64,000 nt of DNA from Pacificoceanicola onchidii (GCF_004804335.1 NZ_SRXY01000003.1:186001-250000), one strand, 5' to 3'; positions 42,765 to 53,074 are shown, counted from the first letter of the stretch. The notes: generated by a model not told the origin, from the sequence alone. Made by a program: numbers and translations.

Positions 42765-43457
42765 ATGAAACCTTCACAAATGAAGCAGCGCGCCATGAGC
42801 GCCCGGGTTCGCGACAGTTTTGTGCTGGGGGTGCGGCCGTCCCGTGTGCCCGGTTATGTCGGCACCAAGTGGCCGGTGGCCAAGGGCCGGATCAAGCGGC
42901 TTGAAGCGCGCTGGCCCAAGCCGCTCGTCAACCTGATCCGTCCTGCGCTCAAAAGGCAGGAGCCTTTTGTAATCCCGGCGGAGCATTTCAAAGAGCCGGT
43001 GCCTGTGGAGCGCACGGACCGCTTTCGCAAGATCGCCGATTTTATCGGGCGGGACAGGCAGCTTGAGGAAACCTTCTGGTTTCAGGACCTCTGCGAAGAT
43101 CTTCGGCAAACCGGCATCGCCCGGCACAAAACGGTCGAGATGCGCAGCGAGGCGGAGATCGTCGCATTTTTCCGCACTTACGTGCAGCCGCTGATCGCCA
43201 GCCTGCGCAAGGACGGGTTTCGCCCGGACAAGACCGGGTTTGAATCGACAGCCGTGATCGACGCAGACGGCCGGCTGGCCAAGTCCGGCTCCGGCAACCA
43301 CCGGTTTGTCATGTCGCAGGTGCTTGATCTGCCAAGCTTTCCACTCAAGATCGTGGCCGTGCATGAAGACTGGTTCCAGCGCGAAGTGCTGCGCGAGGGG
43401 GATACGCTGGCCGCGCTCAAAGACGCGTTGAGCCGGGTTGAGGCGGCCCATCAATAA
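42765..43457 (+). CDS. Hypothetical protein with a ParB/Srx-like C-terminal segment
   Basis: 230 residues from MKPSQMKQRAMSARVRDSF. The C-terminal half contains VIDADGRLAKSGSGNHRFVM followed by LPSFPLKIVAVHEDW, a G-x-H-R-F/L plus I-x-V-x-x-V layout like the ParB-type/sulfiredoxin fold, in which the GxxR loop binds nucleotide. The N-terminal part (WPVAKGRIKRLEARWPKPL) is basic. No function can be named. An earlier in-frame ATG at 42687 lacks a ribosome site and would start in the hypothetical protein's promoter region. Confidence 0.65.
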   Translation: MKPSQMKQRAMSARVRDSFVLGVRPSRVPGYVGTKWPVAKGRIKRLEARWPKPLVNLIRPALKRQEPFVIPAEHFKEPVPVERTDRFRKIADFIGRDRQLEETFWFQDLCEDLRQTGIARHKTVEMRSEAEIVAFFRTYVQPLIASLRKDGFRPDKTGFESTAVIDADGRLAKSGSGNHRFVMSQVLDLPSFPLKIVAVHEDWFQREVLREGDTLAALKDALSRVEAAHQ

Positions 43458-43592
43458 AGGGCGCAGGCCGTCTGCCTGCCGGAAAGCCAGCATGGGCAAC
43501 ATCCCGCGCGGGGCAGGGGCAGTCCCGCTCTTGCCCATTCTTGCTCTGACAGGCTATAGGCAGCGAAAGGATACATGAGGAAGGGCAAAGCC

Positions 43593-44855
43593 ATGGCACG
43601 CAGGGTTGTCGTTACAGGACTTGGGCTGGTCACACCGCTGGCAAGCGGTGTTGAAGAGACATGGAGCCGTCTGCTTGATGGACAGTCGGGTGCCGGGACC
43701 ATCTCGAAGTTCGATGCCAGCCATCTGGCCACGACCTATGCCTGCGAAGTGCCCTATGGCGATGGCTCGGACGGCACCTTCGATCCGAACGCCTATCTTG
43801 ACAAGAAAGAGCAGCGCAAGGTCGATGAGTTCATCCAGTTCGGCATGGCGGCTGCGGCGCAGGCTGTGGCTGACAGCGGCTGGGCGCCCGAAGACGATGA
43901 GGCGCGCGAGCGCACCGGTGTGATGATCGGCTCCGGCATTGGCGGGCTGAACTCCATCGCGGACACGGCCATCCTGATCAAGGAAAAAGGCCCGCGCCGC
44001 GTCTCGCCGTTCTTTATCCCCGGGGCGCTGATCAACCTGATCTCCGGCAACGTCTCGATCAAATACGGCTTCAAAGGTCCGAACCACGCGGTTGTCACTG
44101 CCTGTTCGACGGGTGCGCACGCCATCGGCGATGCGGCGCGGCTGATCAAATACGGTGATGCGGATGTGATGCTGGCGGGCGGCGCGGAAGCGGCTATCTC
44201 CGAGATTGGCATCGCGGGCTTCAACGCCTGTAAAGCGCTTTCGACCAAACGCGCCGATGAGCCGACAAAGGCCTCGCGCCCCTATGACGCGGACCGCGAC
44301 GGGTTCGTGATGGGCGAGGGCGCCGGTGTTGTGGTGCTCGAAGAGTATGAACACGCCAAGGCGCGCGGCGCGAAAATTTATGCCGAGGTCTGCGGCTACG
44401 GCCTCACCGGGGACGCGTATCACATCACCGCACCGTCCGAGACCGGCGAAGGCGGCGAGCGCTCCATGCGTGCGGCCCTGAAGGACGCGGGGCTGGAGCC
44501 TGCGGCGATTGACTACATCAACGCGCACGGCACCTCGACCATGGCCGACACCATCGAGCTGGGCGCGGTTGAACGCCTGCTGGGCGATGCGGCAAGCACC
44601 GCGACCATGTCCTCGACCAAATCCGCCACCGGCCACCTTCTGGGCGCGGCGGGTGCCATTGAGGCGATCTTCTCGATCCTCGCGATCCGCGATCAGGTCG
44701 CCCCGCCGACGATCAACCTCGACACGCCTGCGGTGGAAACGGCGCTGAACCTTGCGCCGAACGCCAAGCAGGAGCGCGAGATCAGCTATGCCCTGTCCAA
44801 CTCCTTCGGCTTTGGCGGCACCAACGCGTCGGTGATCTTCGGGAAAGTGAGCTAA
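43593..44855 (+). CDS. fabF: 3-oxoacyl-[acyl-carrier-protein] synthase II
   Basis: 420 residues. Cys-His-His triad: C171 (VVTACSTGAHAIG), a histidine in YINAHGTSTMADT and a histidine in SATGHLLGAAGAIEA, the hallmark of a KAS II condensing enzyme that elongates fatty acids. FGFGGTNAS near the C-terminus is typical. The start at MARRVVVTGLG was chosen with GGAAGGG upstream; a seven-codon longer version from 43575 is less likely. It is followed directly by mltG. Confidence 0.95.
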   Translation: MARRVVVTGLGLVTPLASGVEETWSRLLDGQSGAGTISKFDASHLATTYACEVPYGDGSDGTFDPNAYLDKKEQRKVDEFIQFGMAAAAQAVADSGWAPEDDEARERTGVMIGSGIGGLNSIADTAILIKEKGPRRVSPFFIPGALINLISGNVSIKYGFKGPNHAVVTACSTGAHAIGDAARLIKYGDADVMLAGGAEAAISEIGIAGFNACKALSTKRADEPTKASRPYDADRDGFVMGEGAGVVVLEEYEHAKARGAKIYAEVCGYGLTGDAYHITAPSETGEGGERSMRAALKDAGLEPAAIDYINAHGTSTMADTIELGAVERLLGDAASTATMSSTKSATGHLLGAAGAIEAIFSILAIRDQVAPPTINLDTPAVETALNLAPNAKQEREISYALSNSFGFGGTNASVIFGKVS

Positions 44856-44859
44856 GCCC

Positions 44860-46014
44860 ATGTGGCGCAACATCGCTTCGAACGCGCTGACCTTTCTGGT
44901 TGTCGCGGTGTTCCTCTTTGGCGGCGTGCTGATCTGGGCGCAGAACGAATACAGCGCCGAAGGGCCGCTGGACGCCGCGATCTGCCTTGAGGTGCCGCGC
45001 GGCACCAACATGAAGCGCGTCTCCGAGGATCTGGCGGAGCGCGGCGCAATCTCGAACGCGCCGATGTTCCGGCTCGGGGCGGATTACACCGACCGCACGC
45101 AACTGCTGAAGGCGGGCAGCTACCTTGTGCCGAACGGCGCGAGCATGTCCGAGATCGTCGACATCGTCACCAAAGGCGGCGCAAGCACCTGCGGCACCGA
45201 AGTGGTCTACCGCATCGGCATCACCCGCGCGACCGTGCAGGTCCGCGAGATTGATCCGGCGACCGGGCGTTACGAAGAGAAAGCCTCCTTCAACCCCGGC
45301 AAGGGCGACGTGCCTGCGGTCTATACGCAGGTGCGTGAGAAGAGCGACACACGTTACCGCGTTGCTCTGGCCGAGGGTGTGACCAGCTGGCAAGTGGTGC
45401 AGGAGCTGGCGCAGGTGGACGTGCTGGACGGCACCGTAGAGGTGCCCGCGGAAGGTGCGCTTGCGCCGGACAGCTACGAAGTGGCGCCGGGCGACACCCG
45501 TGCAAGCGTGATTGCGCGCATGCAGCAGGCGCAGGAGCTGATCCTCGCGCAGGCCTGGGAAAACCGCGCGGATGGCCTGCCGCTGGACAGCCCCGAAGAG
45601 GCGCTGATCCTCGCCTCGATCATCGAAAAAGAGACGGGCGGGCCGGATGAGCGCTTTGATGTGGCATCGGTCTTTGTGAACCGTCTGGATCGCGGCATGC
45701 GGCTGCAGACGGACCCGACGGTGATTTATGGCATCACCAAGGGGCAGGGCGTTTTGGGCCGGGGCCTGCGCGCCTCGGAACTGCGCGGCGCGACGCCGTG
45801 GAACACCTATGTCATCCCGGCCTTGCCGCCGACCCCGATTGCCAATCCCGGACGCGCAAGCATCGAGGCGGCGCTGAACCCGGCCAGTACGGATTACATC
45901 TTCTTCGTGGCCAAAACGCTGGATCCGCGCGACGGGCACAACTTTGCCGAGACACTTGAAGAGCATAACGCAAACGTGGCGGCGTATCGTCGGCTGGAGG
46001 CAGAGCGCAACTGA
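44860..46014 (+). CDS. mltG: Endolytic murein transglycosylase MltG (YceG-like)
   Basis: 384 residues. An N-terminal membrane span (about 10-27), a LysM-like segment and then the YceG domain with the catalytic glutamate in ILASIIEKETG and the conserved LQTDPTVIYG and NPASTDYIFFVA. It cuts nascent peptidoglycan strands to terminate elongation. It lies 4 bp after fabF and shares its transcript; the fabF-mltG order is common in alphaproteobacteria. No overlap with the next gene, which is on the other strand. Confidence 0.95.
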   Translation: MWRNIASNALTFLVVAVFLFGGVLIWAQNEYSAEGPLDAAICLEVPRGTNMKRVSEDLAERGAISNAPMFRLGADYTDRTQLLKAGSYLVPNGASMSEIVDIVTKGGASTCGTEVVYRIGITRATVQVREIDPATGRYEEKASFNPGKGDVPAVYTQVREKSDTRYRVALAEGVTSWQVVQELAQVDVLDGTVEVPAEGALAPDSYEVAPGDTRASVIARMQQAQELILAQAWENRADGLPLDSPEEALILASIIEKETGGPDERFDVASVFVNRLDRGMRLQTDPTVIYGITKGQGVLGRGLRASELRGATPWNTYVIPALPPTPIANPGRASIEAALNPASTDYIFFVAKTLDPRDGHNFAETLEEHNANVAAYRRLEAERN

Positions 46015-46082
46015 CGCGCGGCCTCCGTCCGCCCCGACTGAGCCTGTGGCTCAGCGGCCCGCCCTCCAGCCCGCGCGCCGGA

Positions 46083-46781
46083 TCAAAGCGTGGGCAGGAC
46101 CTGTTTCAAGGTGCTGTAGTGGCCAAGGTCCGCGTGCGGGTGCAGCGTGACGTCCGCCCGGGTGAGCGCTTTGGTCAGGGTCTGCGCCATCTCAAAAGGC
46201 GCCCAGCGGTCTGCACGGCCGTGGTGAAGATCAACCGGACAGCGCACATAGGCCAGATGCCGCGCCCAGGGCTGCACGTAGGCGGCGACTTCACGCAAGT
46301 AGACGGCTTTGTGATGCGTCAGCCCTTCGGTCACGGCGCGGCGGACAATCGCTCCGTCCGGGCCCGCGTAGAGGGACAGATCCGCCGGATCTGCGCCTTT
46401 CATCAACAGCTTGAGCATCAGCGCCGGGCTGAGCCGGGCGAGGGTGCTCTGGATCGTTGTCAGCATGGTCAGCCGCGCATGGCTGCGGGCCAGCCGGAAC
46501 ACCGGCGCTCCGGCCATGGCAGGCAGGAAGTCCCCCAGCTCCAGCGGGGCGGCAGCGGAGATGAGCGTCACCCGTCCGATCTTTTCCGGCGCAAGCACGG
46601 CAAGGCGCAGCGCGCAGGCGGCCCCAAGCGAGAAGCCGATCAGATGCAGCGGACCTGCGGGCAGGCGGATCGCGGTTTGGGCGAAACTCGGTGCGTTCCG
46701 ATCCAGCACAGGCATGGACCGCCCGCCAAGCGCCAGTTCCGCGCCGCTGCCGGGCAGACCGTGCAGGTAAAGCGGAGTCAT
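46083..46781 (-). CDS. Alpha/beta hydrolase
   Basis: 232 residues from MTPLYLHGLPGSGAELALGG. The oxyanion HGLPG, nucleophile elbow GFSLGAACALRLA (Ser), acid in HHGRADRWAPF (Asp) and late histidine in ADLGHYSTL complete the triad. It is small for the family. It has a 4-bp overlap with the MmcQ/YjbR-type gene upstream on the same strand. The specific ester or thioester substrate is not apparent. Confidence 0.85.
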   Translation of the reverse strand: MTPLYLHGLPGSGAELALGGRSMPVLDRNAPSFAQTAIRLPAGPLHLIGFSLGAACALRLAVLAPEKIGRVTLISAAAPLELGDFLPAMAGAPVFRLARSHARLTMLTTIQSTLARLSPALMLKLLMKGADPADLSLYAGPDGAIVRRAVTEGLTHHKAVYLREVAAYVQPWARHLAYVRCPVDLHHGRADRWAPFEMAQTLTKALTRADVTLHPHADLGHYSTLKQVLPTL

Positions 46782-47122
46782 GTGCCGGAAATGGCTCGCT
46801 GCGCCTTTTTCGTCAGGCTCTTGAAGATCAGATCGTAGGAGGTTTGCAGCCGGTCCCGCAACTCGTCTTCGGGGATGTGATCCCAATCGATGCGAACCCA
46901 GGAGCGGTGGAAATAGGGGGCCTTGATCGCACGCTCCATCTCGATCAACAGCTGCGCGTCTTCGATGGACGGGGTCTTGACCGACACGCCATCCTGAACC
47001 GCGCCGATACAGGCAAACATCTTGCCGCCCACCTTCCACGCGTCATGCCCGCCGCCCCATGGGTCCGACCATTCGGCGCCGGGGAAGCTCTTGCAGATCG
47101 AATTGACGGTGTCACGGGACAT
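46778..47122 (-). CDS. MmcQ/YjbR family protein
   Basis: 114 residues. Markers are VNSICKSFPGAEWSDPWGGG, AWKVGGKMFACIG and YFHRSWVRIDWDHIPEDELRDRL with YDLIFKSLTKK at the end. It is a CyaY-like alpha/beta fold used in stand-alone DNA-binding-type proteins; the biological role is not settled. ATG at 47122 gives the family N-terminus MSRDTVNSI; frames extending to 47275 overlap the soxR gene. Confidence 0.88.
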   Translation of the reverse strand: MSRDTVNSICKSFPGAEWSDPWGGGHDAWKVGGKMFACIGAVQDGVSVKTPSIEDAQLLIEMERAIKAPYFHRSWVRIDWDHIPEDELRDRLQTSYDLIFKSLTKKAQRAISGT

Positions 47123-47185
47123 TGGGGGAGGATGCTTTGGTTTGGAGGAATGGGCAAGGGGGAGGTTGGCAAAGGGCGGTCTCGC

Positions 47186-47206
47186 GTCCCGGACTTGCAC
47201 CGGGAC
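47186..47206. repeat. Small dispersed palindrome, variant copy 3
   Basis: GTCCCGGACTTGCACCGGGAC has arms GTCCCGG and CCGGGAC. It resembles the copies at 3905 and 24776 but is not associated with the long inverted-end element here. Confidence 0.7.
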
Positions 47207-47264
47207 CTCATCGCTCAGGCGCAGGGCGGGCGCGCCGGGCATCCGCCAAAGTCCGGACCACCCG

Positions 47265-47708
47265 TCACCGCCCACCCAGAACCAATCCCGGCCCCGGTCC
47301 TTTCAGCCCGACCCGGTCTTCGGGGTTGTACAGATGGCAGCTCTGCAGCGACAGGCAGCCACAGCCGATGCAGCCGTCCAGCTTGTCACGCAAACGCTCC
47401 ATCGTCGCGATGCGCTGGTCCAGAACGCGGCCAAAGCGGCGCGAAATCCGTTCCCAGTCCCGCTTGGTCGGGGCGCGGTCATGGGGCAGGCCGTCCAGCT
47501 GTGTCTTGATCTCCGCAAGCGTGAAGCCGAGCTGTTGGGCGATCAGCACAAATGACAGGCGGCGAATGTCGGACCGCGCAAAGAGCCGCTGGCCCGAAGC
47601 GCTGCGCGCCGGAAAGACGAGACCCTCAGCCTCGTAGTGTCGAATCGCGGATGTTGCCAGGCCAACCCGCTCTGCCACATCGCCAATTGTCAGTCCGGTG
47701 TTCGGCAT
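47265..47708 (-). CDS. soxR: Redox-sensitive transcriptional activator SoxR
   Basis: 147 residues, MerR family. The winged helix (LTIGDVAERVGLATSAIRHYEAEGL) is followed by a coiled dimerisation helix and the [2Fe-2S] cluster motif CIGCGC with a fourth cysteine: C113, C116, C118 and C124, the same spacing as E. coli SoxR (C-x2-C-x-C-x5-C). A C-terminal tail of about 20 residues follows. A perfect SoxR operator lies just upstream in the divergent region. Redox-cycling compounds oxidise the cluster and switch the protein to activator. Confidence 0.96.
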   Translation of the reverse strand: MPNTGLTIGDVAERVGLATSAIRHYEAEGLVFPARSASGQRLFARSDIRRLSFVLIAQQLGFTLAEIKTQLDGLPHDRAPTKRDWERISRRFGRVLDQRIATMERLRDKLDGCIGCGCLSLQSCHLYNPEDRVGLKGPGPGLVLGGR

Positions 47709-47736
47709 ATCATTGTTTTCATTTAATTCTGAGCTC

Positions 47737-47767
47737 TTGCTTTCAAGTTAACTTGAAGAAGTAAGCT
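47737..47767 (+). promoter_or_regulatory. SoxR-controlled promoter with a perfect SoxR box
   Basis: TTCAAGTTAACTTGAA (47742-47757) is a perfect 16-bp palindrome matching the core of the E. coli soxS operator (CCTCAAGTTAACTTGAGG). TTGCTT (47737-47742) and TAAGCT (47762-47767) form -35 and -10 boxes with 19-bp spacing, as MerR-type activators require. The orientation points at the VOC protein gene on the plus strand. Confidence 0.9.
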
Positions 47768-47802
47768 TGTCAGCATCAAATCGCAAAGAAGGAAGAAAAC
47801 CC

Positions 47803-48183
47803 ATGAGTGCAACATTGGAACACGCAAACATCACCGTCTCCGATCCCAAGGCCAGCGCCGCTATCCTGTGCGATCTGTTCGGCTGGACCGTGCGCTGGGA
47901 AGGGGCGGCGATCGACAATGGTTACTCGGTGCATGTGGGCGGCGAAGGCAGCTACCTCGCGCTCTACCGTCCGGGATCCGGCAGCACGAAAGCAGCGCCC
48001 CGGCACAGCCCGGAAGGCGGGCTGAACCATGTGGGGATCGTGGTGGATGATCTGGACGCCATGGAAGTTCGGGTCCGGGCGGCTGGCTTCGAGACCCACA
48101 GCCACGCGGATTACGAACCTGGTCGCCGCTTCTATTTCGACGGGCCCGACGGGGTGGAGTTTGAGTTGGTGCAATATGACTGA
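47803..48183 (+). CDS. VOC (glyoxalase/bleomycin-resistance) family protein, SoxR target
   Basis: 126 residues from MSATLEHANITVSDPKASAA, with two beta-alpha-beta-beta-beta repeats (the second starts at LNHVGIVVDDLDAME). The ending FYFDGPDGVEFELVQYD is typical of VOC dioxygenases and resistance proteins; the metal-position residues include the H of LEHANI, an E-like residue in FELVQ and the H in GLNHVGIV. It lies 36 bp from the SoxR-box -10 and is the evident target. ATG at 47803 is preferred over 47767, which is inside the promoter. Confidence 0.92.
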   Translation: MSATLEHANITVSDPKASAAILCDLFGWTVRWEGAAIDNGYSVHVGGEGSYLALYRPGSGSTKAAPRHSPEGGLNHVGIVVDDLDAMEVRVRAAGFETHSHADYEPGRRFYFDGPDGVEFELVQYD

Positions 48184-48285
48184 CGCTCTGTTTTTCGTCG
48201 GCTACCCGGACCGCATCCACTGTCATGTGATCCGAAGCCGTCTGGGTTGGCCCTGTGTGCGGCCCTGGTTCCTGAAATGAAGTCA

Positions 48286-48308
48286 GCGCGCCCCTATGCG
48301 GGGCGCGC
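48286..48308 (+). terminator. GC-rich terminator-like hairpin after the VOC gene
   Basis: GCGCGCCCC (48286-48294) pairs with GGGGCGCGC (48300-48308), followed by ATTTCGTG. The remaining bases up to cysS contain no further gene that I can support. Confidence 0.6.
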
Positions 48309-48455
48309 ATTTCGTGTTACCCAACGATTCATGAAGACTGCACGCACCCTCTGCATTTGCTGCATTACCCTCTGACATTGTCGGCGGGCCTGTCTTCTAT
48401 TCCAATCCTCAAGTGAAGTTGCTAAGCCCGCCGCGACCCTAGCCTGGAGCGCGCC

Positions 48456-49832
<1,377 letters not shown>

Positions 49833-49879
49833 GTGGGGGCGCAAACCCGTTTGACCGGACCCGGCTTTCCGGGCGCTGT

Positions 49880-49925
49880 CCCGGCCACGCCGGGAGCTTG
49901 GATATTTTGACAGAGAAGAAGCAGG
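49880..49925 (+). repeat. Recurrent intergenic hairpin + TATTTT/AGAAGAAG module, copy f
   Basis: CCCGGC-CAC-GCCGGG (49880-49894), then AGCTTGGATATTTTGACAGA and GAAGAAGCAGG directly before the cimA start. It is between cysS and cimA in the same direction, so at this place it may be a leaky terminator or leader. Confidence 0.7.
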
Positions 49926-49935
49926 GAGCGGGCTC

Positions 49936-51561
49936 ATGAAAGAACGCCTGTATCTCTATGACACCACGCTGCGGGACGGGCAGCAGACGCAAGGTGTCCA
50001 GTTTTCGACCGCCGAAAAGCTGCGCATCGCGGCGGCGCTGGATGAATTGGGCGTGGACTATATCGAGGGCGGCTGGCCTGGGGCAAACCCGACGGACTCC
50101 GCGTTTTTCGACGAGGTCGGCGAGACGAAGGCGCGTATGACCGCCTTTGGCATGACCAAGCGGGCGGGGCGTTCGGCGGAGAACGACGATGTGCTGGCCG
50201 GGGTTCTGAACGCTGGAACCGGGGCGGTTTGTCTTGTGGGCAAAAGCCACGATTACCATGTCACCAAGGCGCTTGGGGTCACGCTGGACGAGAATGTTGA
50301 AAACATTTCCGCCAGCATGGCGCATCTGGTGGCCTCCGAGCGCGAGGCGCTGTTTGATGCCGAGCACTTCTTTGACGGCTACAAGGACAATCCGGCCTAT
50401 GCGCTGACCTGTCTGAAGGCGGCTCTGGAGGCCGGGGCGCGCTGGGTTGTGCTGTGCGATACCAATGGCGGAACGCTGCCGCATGAAATCGGGCAGATCG
50501 TTCAGGAGGTGATCGCGGCCGGGGTTGAGGGCGCGCGGCTGGGCATTCACACGCACAATGATACGGAAAACGCCGTGGCTGGCTCGCTGGCCGCTGTTCT
50601 GGCCGGGGCACGGCAGGTGCAGGGCACGCTGAATGGCCTTGGCGAGCGCTGCGGCAACGCCAATCTGACCTCGATCATCCCGACCCTGCTGCTCAAGGAG
50701 CCCTTTGCCAGCCAGTTTGACACCGGCGTCACGCAGGACGCGCTACAGGGGCTGACGCGCACGGCCCGGATGCTCGATGACATTCTCAACCGTGTTCCAG
50801 TCAAGCAGGCGCCCTACGTGGGCGGTTCTGCCTTTGCGCATAAGGCCGGGCTGCACGCCAGCGCGATCCTCAAGGATCCGAGCACCTATGAACATGTGGA
50901 ACCGGCGCGCGTCGGCAACGAGCGCATCATCCCCATGTCGAACCAGGCCGGTCAGTCGAACCTGCGGCGGCGGCTTGCAGAAGCCGGGCTCGAGGTCGAA
51001 AAGGGCGATCCGGCGCTGTCGCGGATCCTCGAACGGGTCAAGGCGCGGGAGAGCGAAGGCTATTCCTACGACACGGCGCAGGCCAGCTTCGAGATCCTCG
51101 CCCGCGAGGAACTGGGCGTGTTGCCGGATTTCTTCGAGGTCAAGCGCTACCGGGTGACGGTGGAGCGGCGCAAGAACAAGTATAACCGCATGGTCAGCCT
51201 GTCGGAGGCGGTTGTGGTGGTGAAAGTTGACGGCGAGAAGAAGCTCTCGGTGTCGGAATCGATGGACACGCTGGGCTGTGACCGCGGGCCGGTGAACGCA
51301 TTGTCGAAGGCTTTGGCCAAGGATCTGGGGCGCTACCAGGCCCTGATTGACGATATGCGCCTGGTGGATTTCAAAGTGCGTATCACGCAAGGCGGCACGG
51401 AGGCCGTCACCCGCGTCACCATCGACAGCGAAGACAACTCCGGCCGCCGTTGGTCCACCGTTGGCGTCAGCGCCAATATCGTGGATGCCAGTTTCGAAGC
51501 GCTGCTGGATGCGGTACGCTGGAAGCTGGTGCGCGACGGGGAGCCGTCTGATGCGGGATGA
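49936..51561 (+). CDS. cimA: Citramalate synthase
   Basis: 541 residues, larger than plain isopropylmalate synthase. The N-terminal HMGL barrel has LYDTTLRDGQQTQGVQFS, GIHTHNDTENAVA (metal-binding histidines) and NGLGERCGNANL. The C-terminal ~150 residues are a LeuA-type regulatory dimer domain (VERRKNKYNRMVSLSEAVVVV). It condenses pyruvate and acetyl-CoA to citramalate in threonine-independent isoleucine synthesis. The alternative, homocitrate or isopropylmalate synthase, is less likely given the overall architecture. Confidence 0.93.
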   Translation: MKERLYLYDTTLRDGQQTQGVQFSTAEKLRIAAALDELGVDYIEGGWPGANPTDSAFFDEVGETKARMTAFGMTKRAGRSAENDDVLAGVLNAGTGAVCLVGKSHDYHVTKALGVTLDENVENISASMAHLVASEREALFDAEHFFDGYKDNPAYALTCLKAALEAGARWVVLCDTNGGTLPHEIGQIVQEVIAAGVEGARLGIHTHNDTENAVAGSLAAVLAGARQVQGTLNGLGERCGNANLTSIIPTLLLKEPFASQFDTGVTQDALQGLTRTARMLDDILNRVPVKQAPYVGGSAFAHKAGLHASAILKDPSTYEHVEPARVGNERIIPMSNQAGQSNLRRRLAEAGLEVEKGDPALSRILERVKARESEGYSYDTAQASFEILAREELGVLPDFFEVKRYRVTVERRKNKYNRMVSLSEAVVVVKVDGEKKLSVSESMDTLGCDRGPVNALSKALAKDLGRYQALIDDMRLVDFKVRITQGGTEAVTRVTIDSEDNSGRRWSTVGVSANIVDASFEALLDAVRWKLVRDGEPSDAG

Positions 51562-51575
51562 GTGGAGTGCGTGAC

Positions 51576-52295
51576 ATGGATTGGTCTGCTTTCTTCGAGC
51601 TGCACAAGGATCTGCCCCGCGAAGGGCCGGGCCGGCCGGAGGATGTCGCCTGGGCCTTGGGGGTGGCCGGGGTGAAGCCGGGTGCGCGCATTCTCGATGC
51701 GGGGTGCGGACCGGGGGCGGACATTCAGGCGCTTTTGCTGGCAACCGCGCCGGGAGGTCATGTGACCGCCGTCGATGCTCATGCGCCCTTCATCGAACAA
51801 GCCGCCAAACGCTGGGGCCGGGACAGCCGCGTGACGTTGACCACCGGTGATATGCGCGCGGCGGAAGGACCGTTTGACGTGATCTGGTGTGCAGGCGCGC
51901 TGTATTTCCTCGGGCTGCGCGACGGGCTCGATGCCATGCGCGGCAAGCTGGCCCCGGGCGGCACGCTCGTGTTCTCCGAACTGGTGTTCCGGGTGCCGGA
52001 GCCGTCAGAGCCGGTGCGGTGCACTTTGACCAAAGAATACCCGGCGATAGGCACGACCCATCGCCTGAACGGCATCATCGAGGCCGAGGGCTTCGAGATT
52101 GTCGCCCAGAAGATGCTGCCCCGCGCGTCTTGGGAAGCGTACTACGGGCCGATGGATCAACGCATCGCGAGGCTGCGCCCCGGTGCCGATGCGGCGCTTG
52201 CTGCCGTGCTCGATGAAGGCGCGGCCGAAGCCGCCCTCTGGCGGGCCCACAACGAAGAATTCGGCTACGCGCTCAGCGTTCTGCGCGCGCGGTGA
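51576..52295 (+). CDS. Class I SAM-dependent methyltransferase
   Basis: 239 residues from MDWSAFFELHKDLPREGPG. SAM motif I is ILDAGCGPGADI; motif II region is VTAVDAHAPFIEQA; motif III is DVIWCAGALYFLG. The start follows GGAG; an ATG at 51558 overlapping the cimA stop is an alternative. Substrate unknown (small molecule or quinone-type ring by motif). The 4-bp overlap with the next gene (GTGA) shows coupling. Confidence 0.88.
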   Translation: MDWSAFFELHKDLPREGPGRPEDVAWALGVAGVKPGARILDAGCGPGADIQALLLATAPGGHVTAVDAHAPFIEQAAKRWGRDSRVTLTTGDMRAAEGPFDVIWCAGALYFLGLRDGLDAMRGKLAPGGTLVFSELVFRVPEPSEPVRCTLTKEYPAIGTTHRLNGIIEAEGFEIVAQKMLPRASWEAYYGPMDQRIARLRPGADAALAAVLDEGAAEAALWRAHNEEFGYALSVLRAR

Positions 52296-53059
52296 GCGAT
52301 CCGTTTGCCAACAACCCGGACCTGATCGCCTGCGCCAAGCTGGTCGAGCAGGGGGATCCGGAGCGCTTTGTCGCCACCATGGCCGCGCCGGTTCAGGCGC
52401 GTACCATTCTGTTTCCGCTCTACGCCTTCAACGTCGAGGTCAGCCGCGCGCCTTGGGTGACGCAGGAGCCGATGATCGCCCAGATGCGCCTGCAATGGTG
52501 GTGGGATGCCTTGGAAGAGATCCGCAACGGCGGCATCGTGCGGCGTCACGAGGTGGTCACGCCACTGGCCATGATCCTGGACAGCACAAGCGCGGAACAG
52601 CTGCAATCGCTTGTCGACGCGCGCCGCCTTGACATCGAACGCGTGCCTTTCACGGATGAGGCGGCGCTTTGGGATTATCTTGAGAAAACCGGTGGAAGCC
52701 TGATGGCCGCCGCCGCGCGATGCTTCGGAGAAACGGACACAGCTGCGGCGCAGGCGCTTGGCACGGCAACGGGTCTTGCGGGCTACCTGCGCGCCATTCC
52801 CGATCTTGAAGCCCGTGGACGCCAACCGCTGCCGGACGGCAGGCCGGAGGCCGTGGCCGCGCTGGCACAGCAGGGCCTGAACCGTCTGGCCAAAACCGCC
52901 TCCCGGCCCAAACCGGCAAAGCCCGCGCGCCTTGCGGCCTGGCAGACCGCGCCGCTTCTGCGCCTCGCAGCCAAATCGCCGGTTCGGGTCAAGGACGGCA
53001 CACTTGCCTTGAGCGAGTTCTCCAAACGCGCGCGCCTTCTCGCCGCAACGCTGCGCTGA
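52292..53059 (+). CDS. Squalene/phytoene synthase family protein (NDUFAF6-like)
   Basis: 255 residues starting at GTG within the methyltransferase 3' end. The segment RLQWWWDALEEIRNGG matches the first aspartate-rich motif region of the family (D-A-L-E-E), and ARCFGETDTAAAQALGTATGLAGYLRAIP matches the second helix region. Short, single-domain alphaproteobacterial members of this kind are homologues of the complex I assembly factor NDUFAF6 and often lack the second D-x-x-x-D of true synthases. It is probably an assembly factor or an inactive paralogue; no carotenoid genes are nearby. Confidence 0.82.
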   Translation: MSDPFANNPDLIACAKLVEQGDPERFVATMAAPVQARTILFPLYAFNVEVSRAPWVTQEPMIAQMRLQWWWDALEEIRNGGIVRRHEVVTPLAMILDSTSAEQLQSLVDARRLDIERVPFTDEAALWDYLEKTGGSLMAAAARCFGETDTAAAQALGTATGLAGYLRAIPDLEARGRQPLPDGRPEAVAALAQQGLNRLAKTASRPKPAKPARLAAWQTAPLLRLAAKSPVRVKDGTLALSEFSKRARLLAATLR

Positions 53060-53074
53060 GGCGGCTCAGACCCG

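Noticed and set aside
48176-48280. 34-codon frame starting inside the VOC stop (ATGACTGA overlap)
   Set aside because: Short, no ribosome site beyond the overlap and no recognisable feature; likely chance.
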